Assembly (NCBI GenBank): GCA_052034115.1
Contig: JBPOIZ010000108.1
Coordinates: forward strand, 1 to 9,401
DNA: 9,401 nt
Direction: 5' to 3'
Origin: Lutibacillus sp052034115
Lineage (GTDB): Bacteria > Actinomycetota > Actinomycetes > Actinomycetales > Dermatophilaceae
In this document: positions 1 through 5,325 of the stretch, in pieces
How the letters are laid out: each line of letters starts with the position of its first letter
Position numbering within the stretch: the first letter of the stretch is position 1
Notes under the pieces: generated by a model
Databases searched by the model: none
Seen by the model: only the letters and a program-made list of their open reading frames with translations
Told to the model about the DNA's origin: nothing
Program-made: the position numbers and the translations under genes

Positions 1-29
1 ACTTCATCTGCTAGGCGGGAGGACCAGGA

Positions 30-64
30 CGACGGGCGGGGAGCCAGGCGCTCCCCGCCCGTCG
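30..64 (+). terminator. Strong GC-rich terminator hairpin upstream of infA
   Basis: A perfect 15-bp inverted repeat lies at 30-44 and 50-64 with a 5-base loop (CAGGC). It is followed by CGATTTCC, so there is no long T tract, as is common for actinobacterial intrinsic terminators. A stop codon (TAG, 12-14, in the third plus-strand frame) lies just before it, so it most likely ends the gene left of the window. By the usual gene order (secY-adk-map-infA) that gene could be map, but only about 11 bases of it would be visible, too few to identify. The hairpin separates the upstream unit from the infA promoter. Confidence 0.8.
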
Positions 65-68
65 CGAT

Positions 69-98
69 TTCCGCGATGGTGCCTCCGTGGCGTAGGCT
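69..98 (+). promoter_or_regulatory. Candidate sigma-A type promoter for infA cluster
   Basis: TAGGCT at 93-98 fits the TANNNT -10 consensus of actinobacterial housekeeping sigma factors. A weak -35 (TTCCGC, 69-74) lies 18 bases upstream. Transcription would start near 105, right after the preceding terminator, giving an infA leader of about 110 bases. The position makes it the natural entry promoter of the translation cluster. The poor -35 keeps confidence moderate. Confidence 0.5.
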
Positions 99-106
99 TG
101 AGCGTT

Positions 107-129
107 GGGTGTCCTGTGCTCGGGCACCC
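107..129 (+). other. Hairpin near the predicted 5' end of the infA mRNA
   Basis: GGGTG at 107-111 pairs with CACCC at 125-129. The stem continues inward with a U-G pair (112/124) and two C-G pairs (113/123, 114/122) around a 7-base loop. If transcription starts near 105, this structure would sit at the very 5' end of the transcript, a place where stems often protect mRNA. That role is inference. Confidence 0.4.
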
Positions 130-171
130 GCCGGTGCGTCCTGCTCGGACACGTCGGTTTGCGAGCGCACC

Positions 172-193
172 GATCGGCCCGTCCGGGCCGATC
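172..193 (+). other. Leader hairpin just upstream of the infA ribosome binding site
   Basis: A perfect 9-bp inverted repeat (172-180 with 185-193) encloses a GTCC tetraloop. It ends 24 bases before the infA start codon and leaves the GGAGG (211-215) single-stranded. It could stabilise the leader or act as an attenuator stem. No competing partner strand was found by eye, so a simple structural role is more likely than a switch. Confidence 0.55.
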
Positions 194-217
194 ACCAGAA
201 AGAGATTGACGGAGGAC

Positions 218-439
218 ATGGCCAAGAAAGACGGCGTCATCGAGGTGGAAGGCACCATCGTCGAGGCCCTGCCCAACGCGAAGTTCCGCGTTGAGCTGAG
301 CAACGGTCACAAGGTGCTTGCCCACATCTCGGGCAAGATGCGCCAGCACTACATCCGGATCCTCCCCGAGGACCGCGTGGTGGTGGAGCTCTCGCCGTAC
401 GACCTCAGCCGCGGCCGCATCGTCTTCCGCTACCGCTGA
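218..439 (+). CDS. infA: Translation initiation factor IF-1
   Basis: This encodes a 73-residue protein of the usual IF-1 length. It binds the 30S A site and helps IF-2 and IF-3 choose the initiator tRNA. The protein starts MAKKDGVIEVEGTIVEALPN and contains the single S1/OB-fold with the family signature around residues 24-50 (FRVELSNGHKVLAHISGKMR, then HYIRILPEDRVVVELSPYDL). It ends GRIVFRYR. The ATG at 218 is chosen because MAKKDG is the conserved N-terminus of actinobacterial IF-1. The GGAGG (211-215) is only two bases from this ATG, which is unusually tight. The reading frame is open upstream to 98, but that part has no family similarity. It is the first gene of the cluster, 102 bases before rpmJ. 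Confidence 0.97.
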   Translation: MAKKDGVIEVEGTIVEALPNAKFRVELSNGHKVLAHISGKMRQHYIRILPEDRVVVELSPYDLSRGRIVFRYR

Positions 440-490
440 ACGTCTGGTCTCCAGGCAATCGGCACCGAACCCATCCGCTCCGGTCCGTCC

Positions 491-506
491 GGGCGCGCAC
501 GCGCCC
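491..506 (+). other. Intergenic hairpin between infA and rpmJ
   Basis: GGGCGC (491-496) and GCGCCC (501-506) form a perfect 6-bp stem around GCAC; the inverted repeat is 7 bp if the central bases are counted. It lies midway in the 102-base infA-rpmJ gap, 35 bases before the rpmJ start. There is no T tract, so processing or partial attenuation is more likely than full termination. Confidence 0.45.
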
Positions 507-541
507 TGGCAGGCCGGCGCACGATCTGAAAGGCGCAGGCC

Positions 542-655
542 ATGAAGGTCCAGCCGAGCGTCAAGAAGATCTGCGACAAGTGCAAGGTGATCCGCCGTCA
601 CGGGCGGGTCATGGTGATCTGCGACAACCTGCGGCACAAGCAGCGGCAGGGCTGA
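542..655 (+). CDS. rpmJ: Ribosomal protein bL36 (zinc-ribbon form)
   Basis: This encodes a 37-residue protein, the standard length of bL36, a late-assembling protein of the 50S subunit that contacts 23S rRNA. It begins MKVQPSVKKICDKCKVIRRH and ends RHKQRQG. Cys11, Cys14, Cys27 and His32 form the intact CxxC...C...H zinc site, so this is the zinc-binding (C+) paralogue type. Actinobacteria often carry a second, zinc-free copy elsewhere, usually under Zur control. An AAAGG ribosome binding site (529-533) sits 8 bases before the ATG. The gap to rpsM (194 bases) is the longest inside the cluster. Confidence 0.97.
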   Translation: MKVQPSVKKICDKCKVIRRHGRVMVICDNLRHKQRQG

Positions 656-735
656 GACAGCCACCCACGCGTCGTCCGATCTTCTCGGGCGCAACAGAAC
701 TGAATCGAACGCAGCACCCGGCCCCTCGGAGCCGG

Positions 736-749
736 CCCGGCATACCGGG
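736..749 (+). other. First hairpin in the rpmJ-rpsM gap
   Basis: CCCGG (736-740) and CCGGG (745-749) pair around a CATA loop. It lies about 80 bases after the rpmJ stop and 100 bases before rpsM. It is short but perfect, and it is followed closely by a second stem at 767-786, so the two form a tandem structured block. Confidence 0.4.
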
Positions 750-766
750 TCGCCCGAGGACGTCAC

Positions 767-786
767 CCCCGGCACGGAGGCCGGGG
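767..786 (+). other. Second hairpin in the rpmJ-rpsM gap
   Basis: A 7-bp perfect stem (767-773 with 780-786) encloses a 6-base loop. Immediately downstream is a 10-bp palindrome (788-797, CCGAGCTCGG). Together with the stem at 736-749 these make a structured rpsM leader. In E. coli the corresponding region upstream of rpsM is where S4 binds to repress the alpha operon; whether this actinobacterial leader does the same is unknown. Confidence 0.45.
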
Positions 787-832
787 ACCGAGCTCGGCTC
801 GGATCGGCGCTGCACCAGACCTCCGCACCAGT

Positions 833-847
833 AGAGGAGATACCTCT
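833..847 (+). promoter_or_regulatory. rpsM ribosome binding site partly held in a small stem
   Basis: The Shine-Dalgarno sequence AGAGGAGA (833-840) lies 9 bases before the rpsM ATG. Its first five bases, AGAGG (833-837), can pair perfectly with CCTCT (843-847) around a 5-base loop, placing the SD in a stem directly before the start codon. The stem is only 5 bp, so it would be marginally stable and could tune rather than block initiation. Confidence 0.45.
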
Positions 848-849
848 CG

Positions 850-1230
850 ATGGCACGTCTCGTTGGTGTCGACCTGCCGCGCGAAAAGCGCGTCGAGGTC
901 GCACTTACCTACATCTTCGGCGTGGGGCGTACCCGCGCGAAGGAGACGCTGGTTGCTACCGGCGTCAACCCGGACACCCGGGTGCGTGACCTGACCGACG
1001 ACGACCTCGTCAAGCTCCGCGACTACCTCGAAGGCAACTTCAAGATCGAGGGTGACCTCCGTCGTGAGGTGGCGGCAGACATTCGGCGCAAGGTCGAGAT
1101 CGGCAGCTATGAGGGCCTGCGGCACCGCCGCGGTCTCCCGGTGCGCGGACAGCGCACCAAGACCAACGCGCGTACCCGTAAGGGGCCCAAGCGCACCATC
1201 GCCGGCAAGAAGAAGGCCGGCAAGAAGTAG
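850..1230 (+). CDS. rpsM: Ribosomal protein uS13
   Basis: This encodes a 126-residue protein of normal actinobacterial S13 length. It sits in the 30S head and contacts 16S rRNA, S19 and the P-site tRNA. The start MARLVGVDLPREKRVEVALT is the conserved helix-two-turn-helix entry. The signature near residues 85-112 (GSYEGLRHRRGLPVRGQRTK, then TNARTRKG) is complete. A basic Lys-rich tail (118-126) follows and would reach toward the tRNA. The ATG at 850 is set by the conserved N-terminus and the GAGGAGA ribosome binding site. It lies 194 bases after rpmJ and 55 bases before rpsK. Confidence 0.98.
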   Translation: MARLVGVDLPREKRVEVALTYIFGVGRTRAKETLVATGVNPDTRVRDLTDDDLVKLRDYLEGNFKIEGDLRREVAADIRRKVEIGSYEGLRHRRGLPVRGQRTKTNARTRKGPKRTIAGKKKAGKK

Positions 1231-1236
1231 TCCGCG

Positions 1237-1256
1237 TGCGGGCCGACCGGCCCGCA
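1237..1256 (+). other. Hairpin right after rpsM
   Basis: An 8-bp perfect stem (1237-1244 with 1249-1256) with a GACC loop starts six bases after the rpsM stop and ends 15 bases before the rpsK ribosome binding site. It is terminator-like in shape but lacks a T tract, and rpsK must be read through it. It is therefore more likely a 3' stabiliser or a processing site. Confidence 0.5.
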
Positions 1257-1285
1257 GGTCGTCGAAGACGTAGGAGAAACCACCC

Positions 1286-1693
1286 ATGCCTCCGAAGAGC
1301 CGTCAGGCTGCCGGCGCAAAGAAGGTGCGCCGCAAGGAGAAGAAGAACGTTGCCCACGGGCAGGCTCACATCAAGAGCACGTTCAACAACACCATCATCT
1401 CGATCACGGACCCCACCGGCGCCGTGATCTCGTGGGCCTCGGCCGGCCAGGTCGGCTTCAAGGGCTCTCGTAAGTCCACCCCGTTCGCCGCGCAGCTTGC
1501 TGCCGAGGCGGCCGCACGCCGGGCCATGGAGCACGGCATGCGCAAGGTCGACGTGTTCGTCAAGGGCCCCGGTTCCGGCCGGGAGACCGCGATCCGTTCG
1601 CTCACCGCGACCGGCCTCGAGGTCGGCGCCATCAGTGACGTCACGCCGTCGCCGCACAACGGTGTCCGCCCGCCCAAGCGTCGCCGCGTCTGA
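1286..1693 (+). CDS. rpsK: Ribosomal protein uS11
   Basis: This encodes a 135-residue S11, normal for the family. It lies on the 30S platform next to the Shine-Dalgarno helix and the mRNA exit. The variable basic N-terminus (MPPKSRQAAGAKKVRRKEKK) is followed by the conserved core (HIKSTFNNTIISITDPTGAV, residues 28-47). The C-terminal block (KGPGSGRETAIRSL at 93-106, then GLEVGAISDVTPSPHNGVRP at 110-129, ending PKRRRV) is complete. AGGAG at 1272-1276 lies 9 bases before the ATG. Only 20 bases separate its stop from rpsD, so the two are almost certainly cotranscribed. Confidence 0.98.
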   Translation: MPPKSRQAAGAKKVRRKEKKNVAHGQAHIKSTFNNTIISITDPTGAVISWASAGQVGFKGSRKSTPFAAQLAAEAAARRAMEHGMRKVDVFVKGPGSGRETAIRSLTATGLEVGAISDVTPSPHNGVRPPKRRRV

Positions 1694-1713
1694 GGGAAGG
1701 AAGAGAGCAGATC

Positions 1714-2322
1714 ATGGCCCGTTACACCGGCCCCATCACCAAGAAGTCCCGTCGTCTCAAGGTCGACCTCGTCGGCGGCGACCGCCACTTCGAGATGCGC
1801 CCCTTCCCCCCCGGCCAGCACGGTCGGCGGCGGATCCAGGAGAAGGAGTACCTCACTCAGCTCCAGGAGAAGCAGAAGGCACGCTTCACGTATGGCGTCA
1901 TGGAGAAGCAGTTCATCCGCTACTACAAGGAGGCGGCAGGCCGCCCCGGCAAGACCGGTGAGAACCTGCTGACCATCCTCGAGTCTCGGCTCGACAACGT
2001 CGTCTACCGTGCCGGCCTGGCCCGCACCCGGCGGCACGCCCGTCAGCTCGTGACGCACGGCCACTTCGAGGTCAACGGCAAGCGCGTCGACGTCCCGAGC
2101 TACCGGGTCGAGCAGTTCGACATCATCACGGTGCGCAAGCAGTCGGCCGAGTCGTTCCCGTTCGAGCTGGCCCGCCAGACGTTCGGCGACCGTCCGGTCC
2201 CGGCGTGGATGCAGGTCGTGCCCGGCACGCTGCAGATCCTCATCCACCAGTTGCCGACGCGGGCACAGATCGACACCGTGCTCACCGAGCAGCTGATCGT
2301 CGAGCTCTACTCGAAGAACTAG
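1714..2322 (+). CDS. rpsD: Ribosomal protein uS4 (zinc-free form)
   Basis: This encodes a 202-residue S4, a primary 16S rRNA binder that nucleates 30S assembly and affects decoding accuracy. It is known as a translational or transcriptional autoregulator in other bacteria. The N-terminus (MARYTGPITKKSRRLKVDLV) has no cysteines, so this is the zinc-independent (C-) type. The RNA-binding S4 domain spans about residues 91-150 (SRLDNVVYRAGLARTRRHAR, then QLVTHGHFEVNGKRVDVPSY). The C-terminus (TEQLIVELYSKN) is typical. A GGAAGGAAGAG stretch (1695-1705) supplies the ribosome binding site. Immediately downstream is the strongest hairpin of the cluster (2332-2369). Confidence 0.98.
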   Translation: MARYTGPITKKSRRLKVDLVGGDRHFEMRPFPPGQHGRRRIQEKEYLTQLQEKQKARFTYGVMEKQFIRYYKEAAGRPGKTGENLLTILESRLDNVVYRAGLARTRRHARQLVTHGHFEVNGKRVDVPSYRVEQFDIITVRKQSAESFPFELARQTFGDRPVPAWMQVVPGTLQILIHQLPTRAQIDTVLTEQLIVELYSKN

Positions 2323-2331
2323 TCGTTCCAC

Positions 2332-2369
2332 CTGCGGTGGTATGTCGGCTGCCCGGCATACCACCGCAG
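2332..2369 (+). terminator. Long hairpin between rpsD and rpoA (attenuator or processing site)
   Basis: A perfect 13-bp inverted repeat (2332-2344 with 2357-2369) continues inward through one U-G pair and three further pairs (2346-2348 with 2353-2355) to a CUGC loop. That gives about 17 bp in total. It begins nine bases after the rpsD stop. No T tract follows, and the essential rpoA downstream has no clear own promoter, so complete termination is unlikely. A competing 5-bp stem (CCACC 2328-2332 with GGTGG 2336-2340) uses the left arm. Partial termination or RNase processing that sets the S4:RpoA ratio is the best guess. Confidence 0.65.
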
Positions 2370-2469
2370 CCAGGGCCGACCGGCGGACCGAGCCGGCACC
2401 GGCCGCCCAGAGCGAGACTGGGCGTTCACGAGGCGTCATATGGCGGGCGCCTGTGGGAAGGAAAGAACA

Positions 2470-3495
2470 GTGCTTATCGCACAGCGCCCCGTGCTCAGCG
2501 AGGAGACGGTCGCGGACAATCGTTCGCGCTTCGTCATCGAGCCGCTCGAGCCGGGTTTCGGCTACACCCTGGGCAACTCCTTGCGCCGCACGCTGCTGTC
2601 GTCCATCCCGGGCGCGGCCGTGACGAGCATCCGCATCGATGGTGTGCTCCACGAATTCCAGACCGTCCCGGGGGTCAAGGAGGATGTCGTCGAGATCATC
2701 CTCAACATCAAGCGTCTGGTGGTCTCCAGCGAGCACGACGAGCCGGTGGTCATGTACCTGCGCAAGCAGGGCCCCGGTGCGGTCACCGCTGCTGACATCG
2801 CCCCGCCGGCCGGCGTCGAGATCCACAACGCCGACCTGCACATCGCCACGCTCAACGACAAGGCGCGGCTCGAGATGGAGTTGACGGTCGAGCGCGGCCG
2901 TGGCTACGTCTCGGCACAGCAGAACAAGGACACCGACGCCGAGATCGGCCGCATCCCGGTCGACTCGATCTACAGCCCGGTGCTCGCCGTGACCTACAAG
3001 GTCGAGGCGACCCGCGTCGAGCAGCGCACCGACTTCGACCGCCTCGTGGTCGATGTCGAGACGAAGAGCTCGATGAGCCCCCGCGACGCCGTGGCCTCGG
3101 CCGGCAAGACCTTGGTCGAGCTGTTCGGTCTGGCCCGGGAGCTCAACGTCGAGGCCGAGGGCATCGACATGGGCCCGTCGCCGACCGACGCTGCGCTCGC
3201 CGCCGATCTCGCGCTGCCGATCGAGGACCTCGATCTGACCGTCCGGTCGTACAACTGCCTCAAGCGCGAGGGCATCCACACCGTCGGGGAGCTCGTCTCG
3301 CGCAGCGAGGCCGACCTGCTCGACATCCGCAACTTCGGCGCCAAGTCGATCGACGAGGTCAAGGCGAAGCTCGCGGGGATGAGTCTGGCCCTCAAGGACA
3401 GCCCGCCCGGGTTCGACCCGCACACCCTCGTCGGCGGTTACGGCGACGAGTTCGACGACGACGACAACAGCTTCGTCGAGGACGAGCAGCTCTGA
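2470..3495 (+). CDS. rpoA: RNA polymerase alpha subunit
   Basis: This encodes a 341-residue alpha subunit that dimerises to start assembly of RNA polymerase. The GTG at 2470 is chosen because MLIAQRP is the conserved actinobacterial N-terminus and AAGGAAAG (2458-2465) lies at the right distance. An ATG 30 bases upstream (2440) is in frame but would place the ribosome binding site inside the gene. The N-terminal dimerisation domain (about 1-230) includes RSRFVIEPLEPGFGYTLGNS and LRRTLLSSIPGAAVTSIRID. The C-terminal DNA- and activator-binding domain (about 245-315) includes LTVRSYNCLKREGI (256-269; Arg259 corresponds to E. coli Arg265) and RNFGAKSIDEVKAKL. An Asp-rich acidic tail (about 326-341) is typical of actinobacteria. 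Confidence 0.98.
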   Translation: MLIAQRPVLSEETVADNRSRFVIEPLEPGFGYTLGNSLRRTLLSSIPGAAVTSIRIDGVLHEFQTVPGVKEDVVEIILNIKRLVVSSEHDEPVVMYLRKQGPGAVTAADIAPPAGVEIHNADLHIATLNDKARLEMELTVERGRGYVSAQQNKDTDAEIGRIPVDSIYSPVLAVTYKVEATRVEQRTDFDRLVVDVETKSSMSPRDAVASAGKTLVELFGLARELNVEAEGIDMGPSPTDAALAADLALPIEDLDLTVRSYNCLKREGIHTVGELVSRSEADLLDIRNFGAKSIDEVKAKLAGMSLALKDSPPGFDPHTLVGGYGDEFDDDDNSFVEDEQL

Positions 3496-3518
3496 CCACC
3501 GCCTAGTGACTGGACCTT

Positions 3519-3536
3519 CCCCGGTGGGCACCGGGG
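3519..3536 (+). other. Intergenic hairpin between rpoA and rplQ
   Basis: CCCCGGT (3519-3525) and ACCGGGG (3530-3536) form a perfect 7-bp GC-rich stem around GGGC, 23 bases after the rpoA stop and 45 bases before rplQ. It fits the pattern of a stem in each longer gap of this cluster. No T tract follows. Confidence 0.5.
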
Positions 3537-3581
3537 CGCGGACTCCGCGATGCGGTTCGGTCAGATTCGAAGGAGAACGAC

Positions 3582-4316
3582 ATGCCCACCCCCAGCAAGG
3601 GCCCCCGTCTCGGTGGCGGCCCGGCGCACGAGCGGCTGCTCCTGGCCAACCTGGCCCAGGCGCTGTTCGAGCACGACCGCATCACCACGACCGAGGCCAA
3701 GGCCAAGCGCCTGCGTCCGCTGGCCGAGCGGCTCATCACCTTCGCCAAGCGCGGTGACCTGGCCGCCCGGCGGCGCGTCCTGACCGTCATTCGCGACAAG
3801 GGCGTCGTCCACCGCCTCTTCACCGAGATCGCGGCGGACATGGCTCAGCGGCCTGGCGGCTACACCCGCGTGACGAAGATCGGTCCGCGCAAGGGCGACA
3901 ACGCCCCGATGGCGGTCATCGAGCTCGTCCGCGAGCCGTACTCGCCGAAGCAGGCCACCGTCAAGGAGGCCGAGGCTGCGACCAAGCGCGCCGCCAAGGA
4001 CTCGGCGAAGAAGGCAGCGGACGCCGAACCGAAGACGCTCATCGAGGAGGCCGCGGAGGCCCCGGTCGAGGCGACCGCCGCCACGGGGCTGCTCGACGGC
4101 GGGTTCGGTGCGGACTCGGCGGCCCCGCTCGAGGACGGCTCGGCCCCCGAGGGCTTCACCGTCAAGGGCAACAAGGACTCGATGATGTTCCACACCACCG
4201 AGTCGCCGTGGTACGACGCCACGGTGGCTGAGGTGTGGTTCCGCACGCCGGAGGCCGCCGAGGCAGCCGGGTTCAAGCCCGCGGGCGGCGAGAAGGCCCA
4301 GGGCCTGGACGACTGA
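3582..4316 (+). CDS. rplQ: Ribosomal protein bL17 with long C-terminal extension module
   Basis: This encodes a 244-residue protein whose first 120 residues are a complete bL17, located near the 50S exit tunnel: MPTPSKGPRLGGGPAHERLL at the start, ITTTEAKAKRLRPLAERLIT (34-53), and a C-terminal block PRKGDNAPMAVIELV (102-116). Typical bL17 is about 115-130 residues. Here an Ala/Glu/Lys-rich low-complexity linker (about 121-187) leads to a compact module at 188-235, with the pattern GFxVKGNxxSMxFHxxxSPWYxxTxAExWFxTxxxAxxAGFxP. Similar modules occur at C-termini of actinobacterial ribosomal and secreted proteins; I believe NCBI calls this a sunset domain, but this could not be checked here. It lacks the cysteines of Ada-like zinc modules. 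Ribosome binding site AAGGAG is at 3570-3575. It is the last gene of the cluster. Confidence 0.95.
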   Translation: MPTPSKGPRLGGGPAHERLLLANLAQALFEHDRITTTEAKAKRLRPLAERLITFAKRGDLAARRRVLTVIRDKGVVHRLFTEIAADMAQRPGGYTRVTKIGPRKGDNAPMAVIELVREPYSPKQATVKEAEAATKRAAKDSAKKAADAEPKTLIEEAAEAPVEATAATGLLDGGFGADSAAPLEDGSAPEGFTVKGNKDSMMFHTTESPWYDATVAEVWFRTPEAAEAAGFKPAGGEKAQGLDD

Positions 4317-4322
4317 TCGCCC

Positions 4323-4336
4323 GACGACCGGTCGTC
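4323..4336 (+). other. Perfect palindrome after rplQ
   Basis: GACGACCGGTCGTC is a perfect 14-base palindrome beginning six bases after the rplQ stop. As RNA it forms a 5-bp stem with a CCGG loop, placed 12 bases before the large terminator hairpin at 4349-4384, so the two form a tandem. It could also be a DNA-binding site, although nothing else supports that. Confidence 0.45.
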
Positions 4337-4348
4337 CCACGACCGCTA

Positions 4349-4384
4349 CAGGGAGCCCACGCCGACCTCGGCGCGGGCTCCCTG
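4349..4384 (+). terminator. Terminator of the ribosomal cluster after rplQ
   Basis: A perfect 10-bp outer stem (4349-4358 with 4375-4384) is followed after one A-C mismatch by an inner inverted repeat (4360-4365 with 4368-4373), giving about 15 pairs in total. It lies 32 bases after the rplQ stop. The T-tract is absent, as in many GC-rich actinobacterial terminators. It separates the alpha cluster from truA, which therefore probably has its own promoter. Confidence 0.8.
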
Positions 4385-4446
4385 CGCGTTCGGCCGTCGG
4401 GTCCTCCGCGGGGTCCGCAGGATGGTGCACCGGTTCGGCGCGTCGG

Positions 4447-4452
4447 TACGCT
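4447..4452 (+). promoter_or_regulatory. Candidate -10 box for leaderless truA
   Basis: TACGCT fits TANNNT. Exactly seven bases separate it from the GTG start codon of truA, so transcription could begin at the G of GTG. No Shine-Dalgarno sequence is visible in the 40 bases before the GTG, which agrees with a leaderless mRNA, common in actinobacteria. No good -35 is seen about 17-18 bases upstream, which keeps the call tentative. Confidence 0.4.
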
Positions 4453-4459
4453 GCCTTCC

Positions 4460-5323
4460 GTGCGGCTGCGGATCGACCTCGGGTATGACGGCACCGCCTT
4501 TCACGGCTGGGCTGCTCAGCGCGGCCTGCGCTGCGTCGAGGAGACCCTGTCCACCGCCGTGACCACCGTGCTGCGAGCCGACGATCCGATCCGGATCACG
4601 GTGGCGGGTCGCACCGACGCAGGGGTTCACGCGAGCGGACAGGTCGCGCACAGCGATGTCGATGCCGCGGCGGTTGCCGCACTCCCGGGGCGCTCCGGGC
4701 ACACTCCGATGTCGGCCGCTCGCCGACGCCTCAACGCCGTCCTGCCCAGCGACGTCGTCGTCCATGACGTGTCCGTGGCTCCCGAGGGCTTCGACGCCCG
4801 GTTCGCCGCGCTGAGCCGGCGCTATCAGTATCGGATCGCCGACGAGTCCGCACGGCGGGATCCGTTGCGTCGGTTGGACACGGTGTGGCGCGATGACCGG
4901 CTCGACCTCGAGTCGATGAACGAGGCATCGTTGCCCTTGCTCGGGCTGCGCGACTTCGCGGCGTTCTGCCGCCGGCGAGAGGGCGCGACGACCATCCGGA
5001 CGCTGCTCGATCTGAGCTGGCGTCGTGATGCCGACGGGGTGCTCGTCGCCACCGTCAGCGCGGACGCCTTCTGCCACTCGATGGTGCGCGCCCTCGTCGG
5101 TGCGCTCGTCGAGGTGGGGCGAGGTCGGGCCCCGGTGTCCTGGCCGGGGGAGGTGCTCGCCGGGGGCGTCCGGGACCCGCGTGCGCCGGTGGCCCCGGCG
5201 CACGGGCTGACCCTCGTCGAGGTGTGTTACCCGGCCGCCGCCTTGATGAGCCACCGGGTGAGCCAGGCGCGAGCGACCCGCGCCGCACCGACCGTTTCGG
5301 AAGGTCTCTCGCTGCCTAGGTAA
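4460..5323 (+). CDS. truA: tRNA pseudouridine(38-40) synthase TruA
   Basis: This encodes a 287-residue enzyme that isomerises uridines 38-40 of the tRNA anticodon stem-loop. The N-terminus VRLRIDLGYDGTAFHGWAAQ is the canonical TruA entry. The catalytic motif AGRTDAGVHASGQVAH contains Asp53 as the nucleophile. The later blocks RRYQYRI, LRDFAAFCRR and FCHSMVRALVGALVEVGRGR are all present. The GTG at 4460 is chosen because the family N-terminus begins here and no ATG or GTG with family similarity lies upstream in frame. After the usual end (GLTLVEVCYPA) there is a roughly 24-residue non-conserved tail. It follows rplQ by 143 bases across a terminator; the rplQ-truA order is typical. It ends just four bases before the operator-like repeats of the next gene. 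Confidence 0.95.
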   Translation: MRLRIDLGYDGTAFHGWAAQRGLRCVEETLSTAVTTVLRADDPIRITVAGRTDAGVHASGQVAHSDVDAAAVAALPGRSGHTPMSAARRRLNAVLPSDVVVHDVSVAPEGFDARFAALSRRYQYRIADESARRDPLRRLDTVWRDDRLDLESMNEASLPLLGLRDFAAFCRRREGATTIRTLLDLSWRRDADGVLVATVSADAFCHSMVRALVGALVEVGRGRAPVSWPGEVLAGGVRDPRAPVAPAHGLTLVEVCYPAAALMSHRVSQARATRAAPTVSEGLSLPR

Positions 5324-5325
5324 GG

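Noticed and set aside
1..14. Possible last codons (Phe-Ile-Cys-stop) of an upstream gene such as map
   Set aside because: Only three codons are visible before TAG at 12-14, and they do not match a recognisable C-terminus. It is mentioned only with the terminator that follows.
2440..2469. Upstream ATG as rpoA start
   Set aside because: It would add ten residues (MAGACGKERT) not seen in the family and would bury the AAGGAAAG ribosome binding site. The GTG at 2470 gives the conserved MLIAQRP start.
1366..3531. A 721-codon open frame on the minus strand
   Set aside because: It is antisense to rpsK, rpsD and rpoA, all of which have clear family matches. Long minus-strand frames arise from G/C-ending codons in high-GC DNA, and the translation is Arg/Asp/Leu/Val-rich without motifs.
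4235..4459. N-terminal extension of the truA frame overlapping the rplQ end
   Set aside because: The added residues are Arg/Gly/Pro-rich without TruA similarity, run through a strong terminator hairpin and are out of frame with the clear rplQ end.
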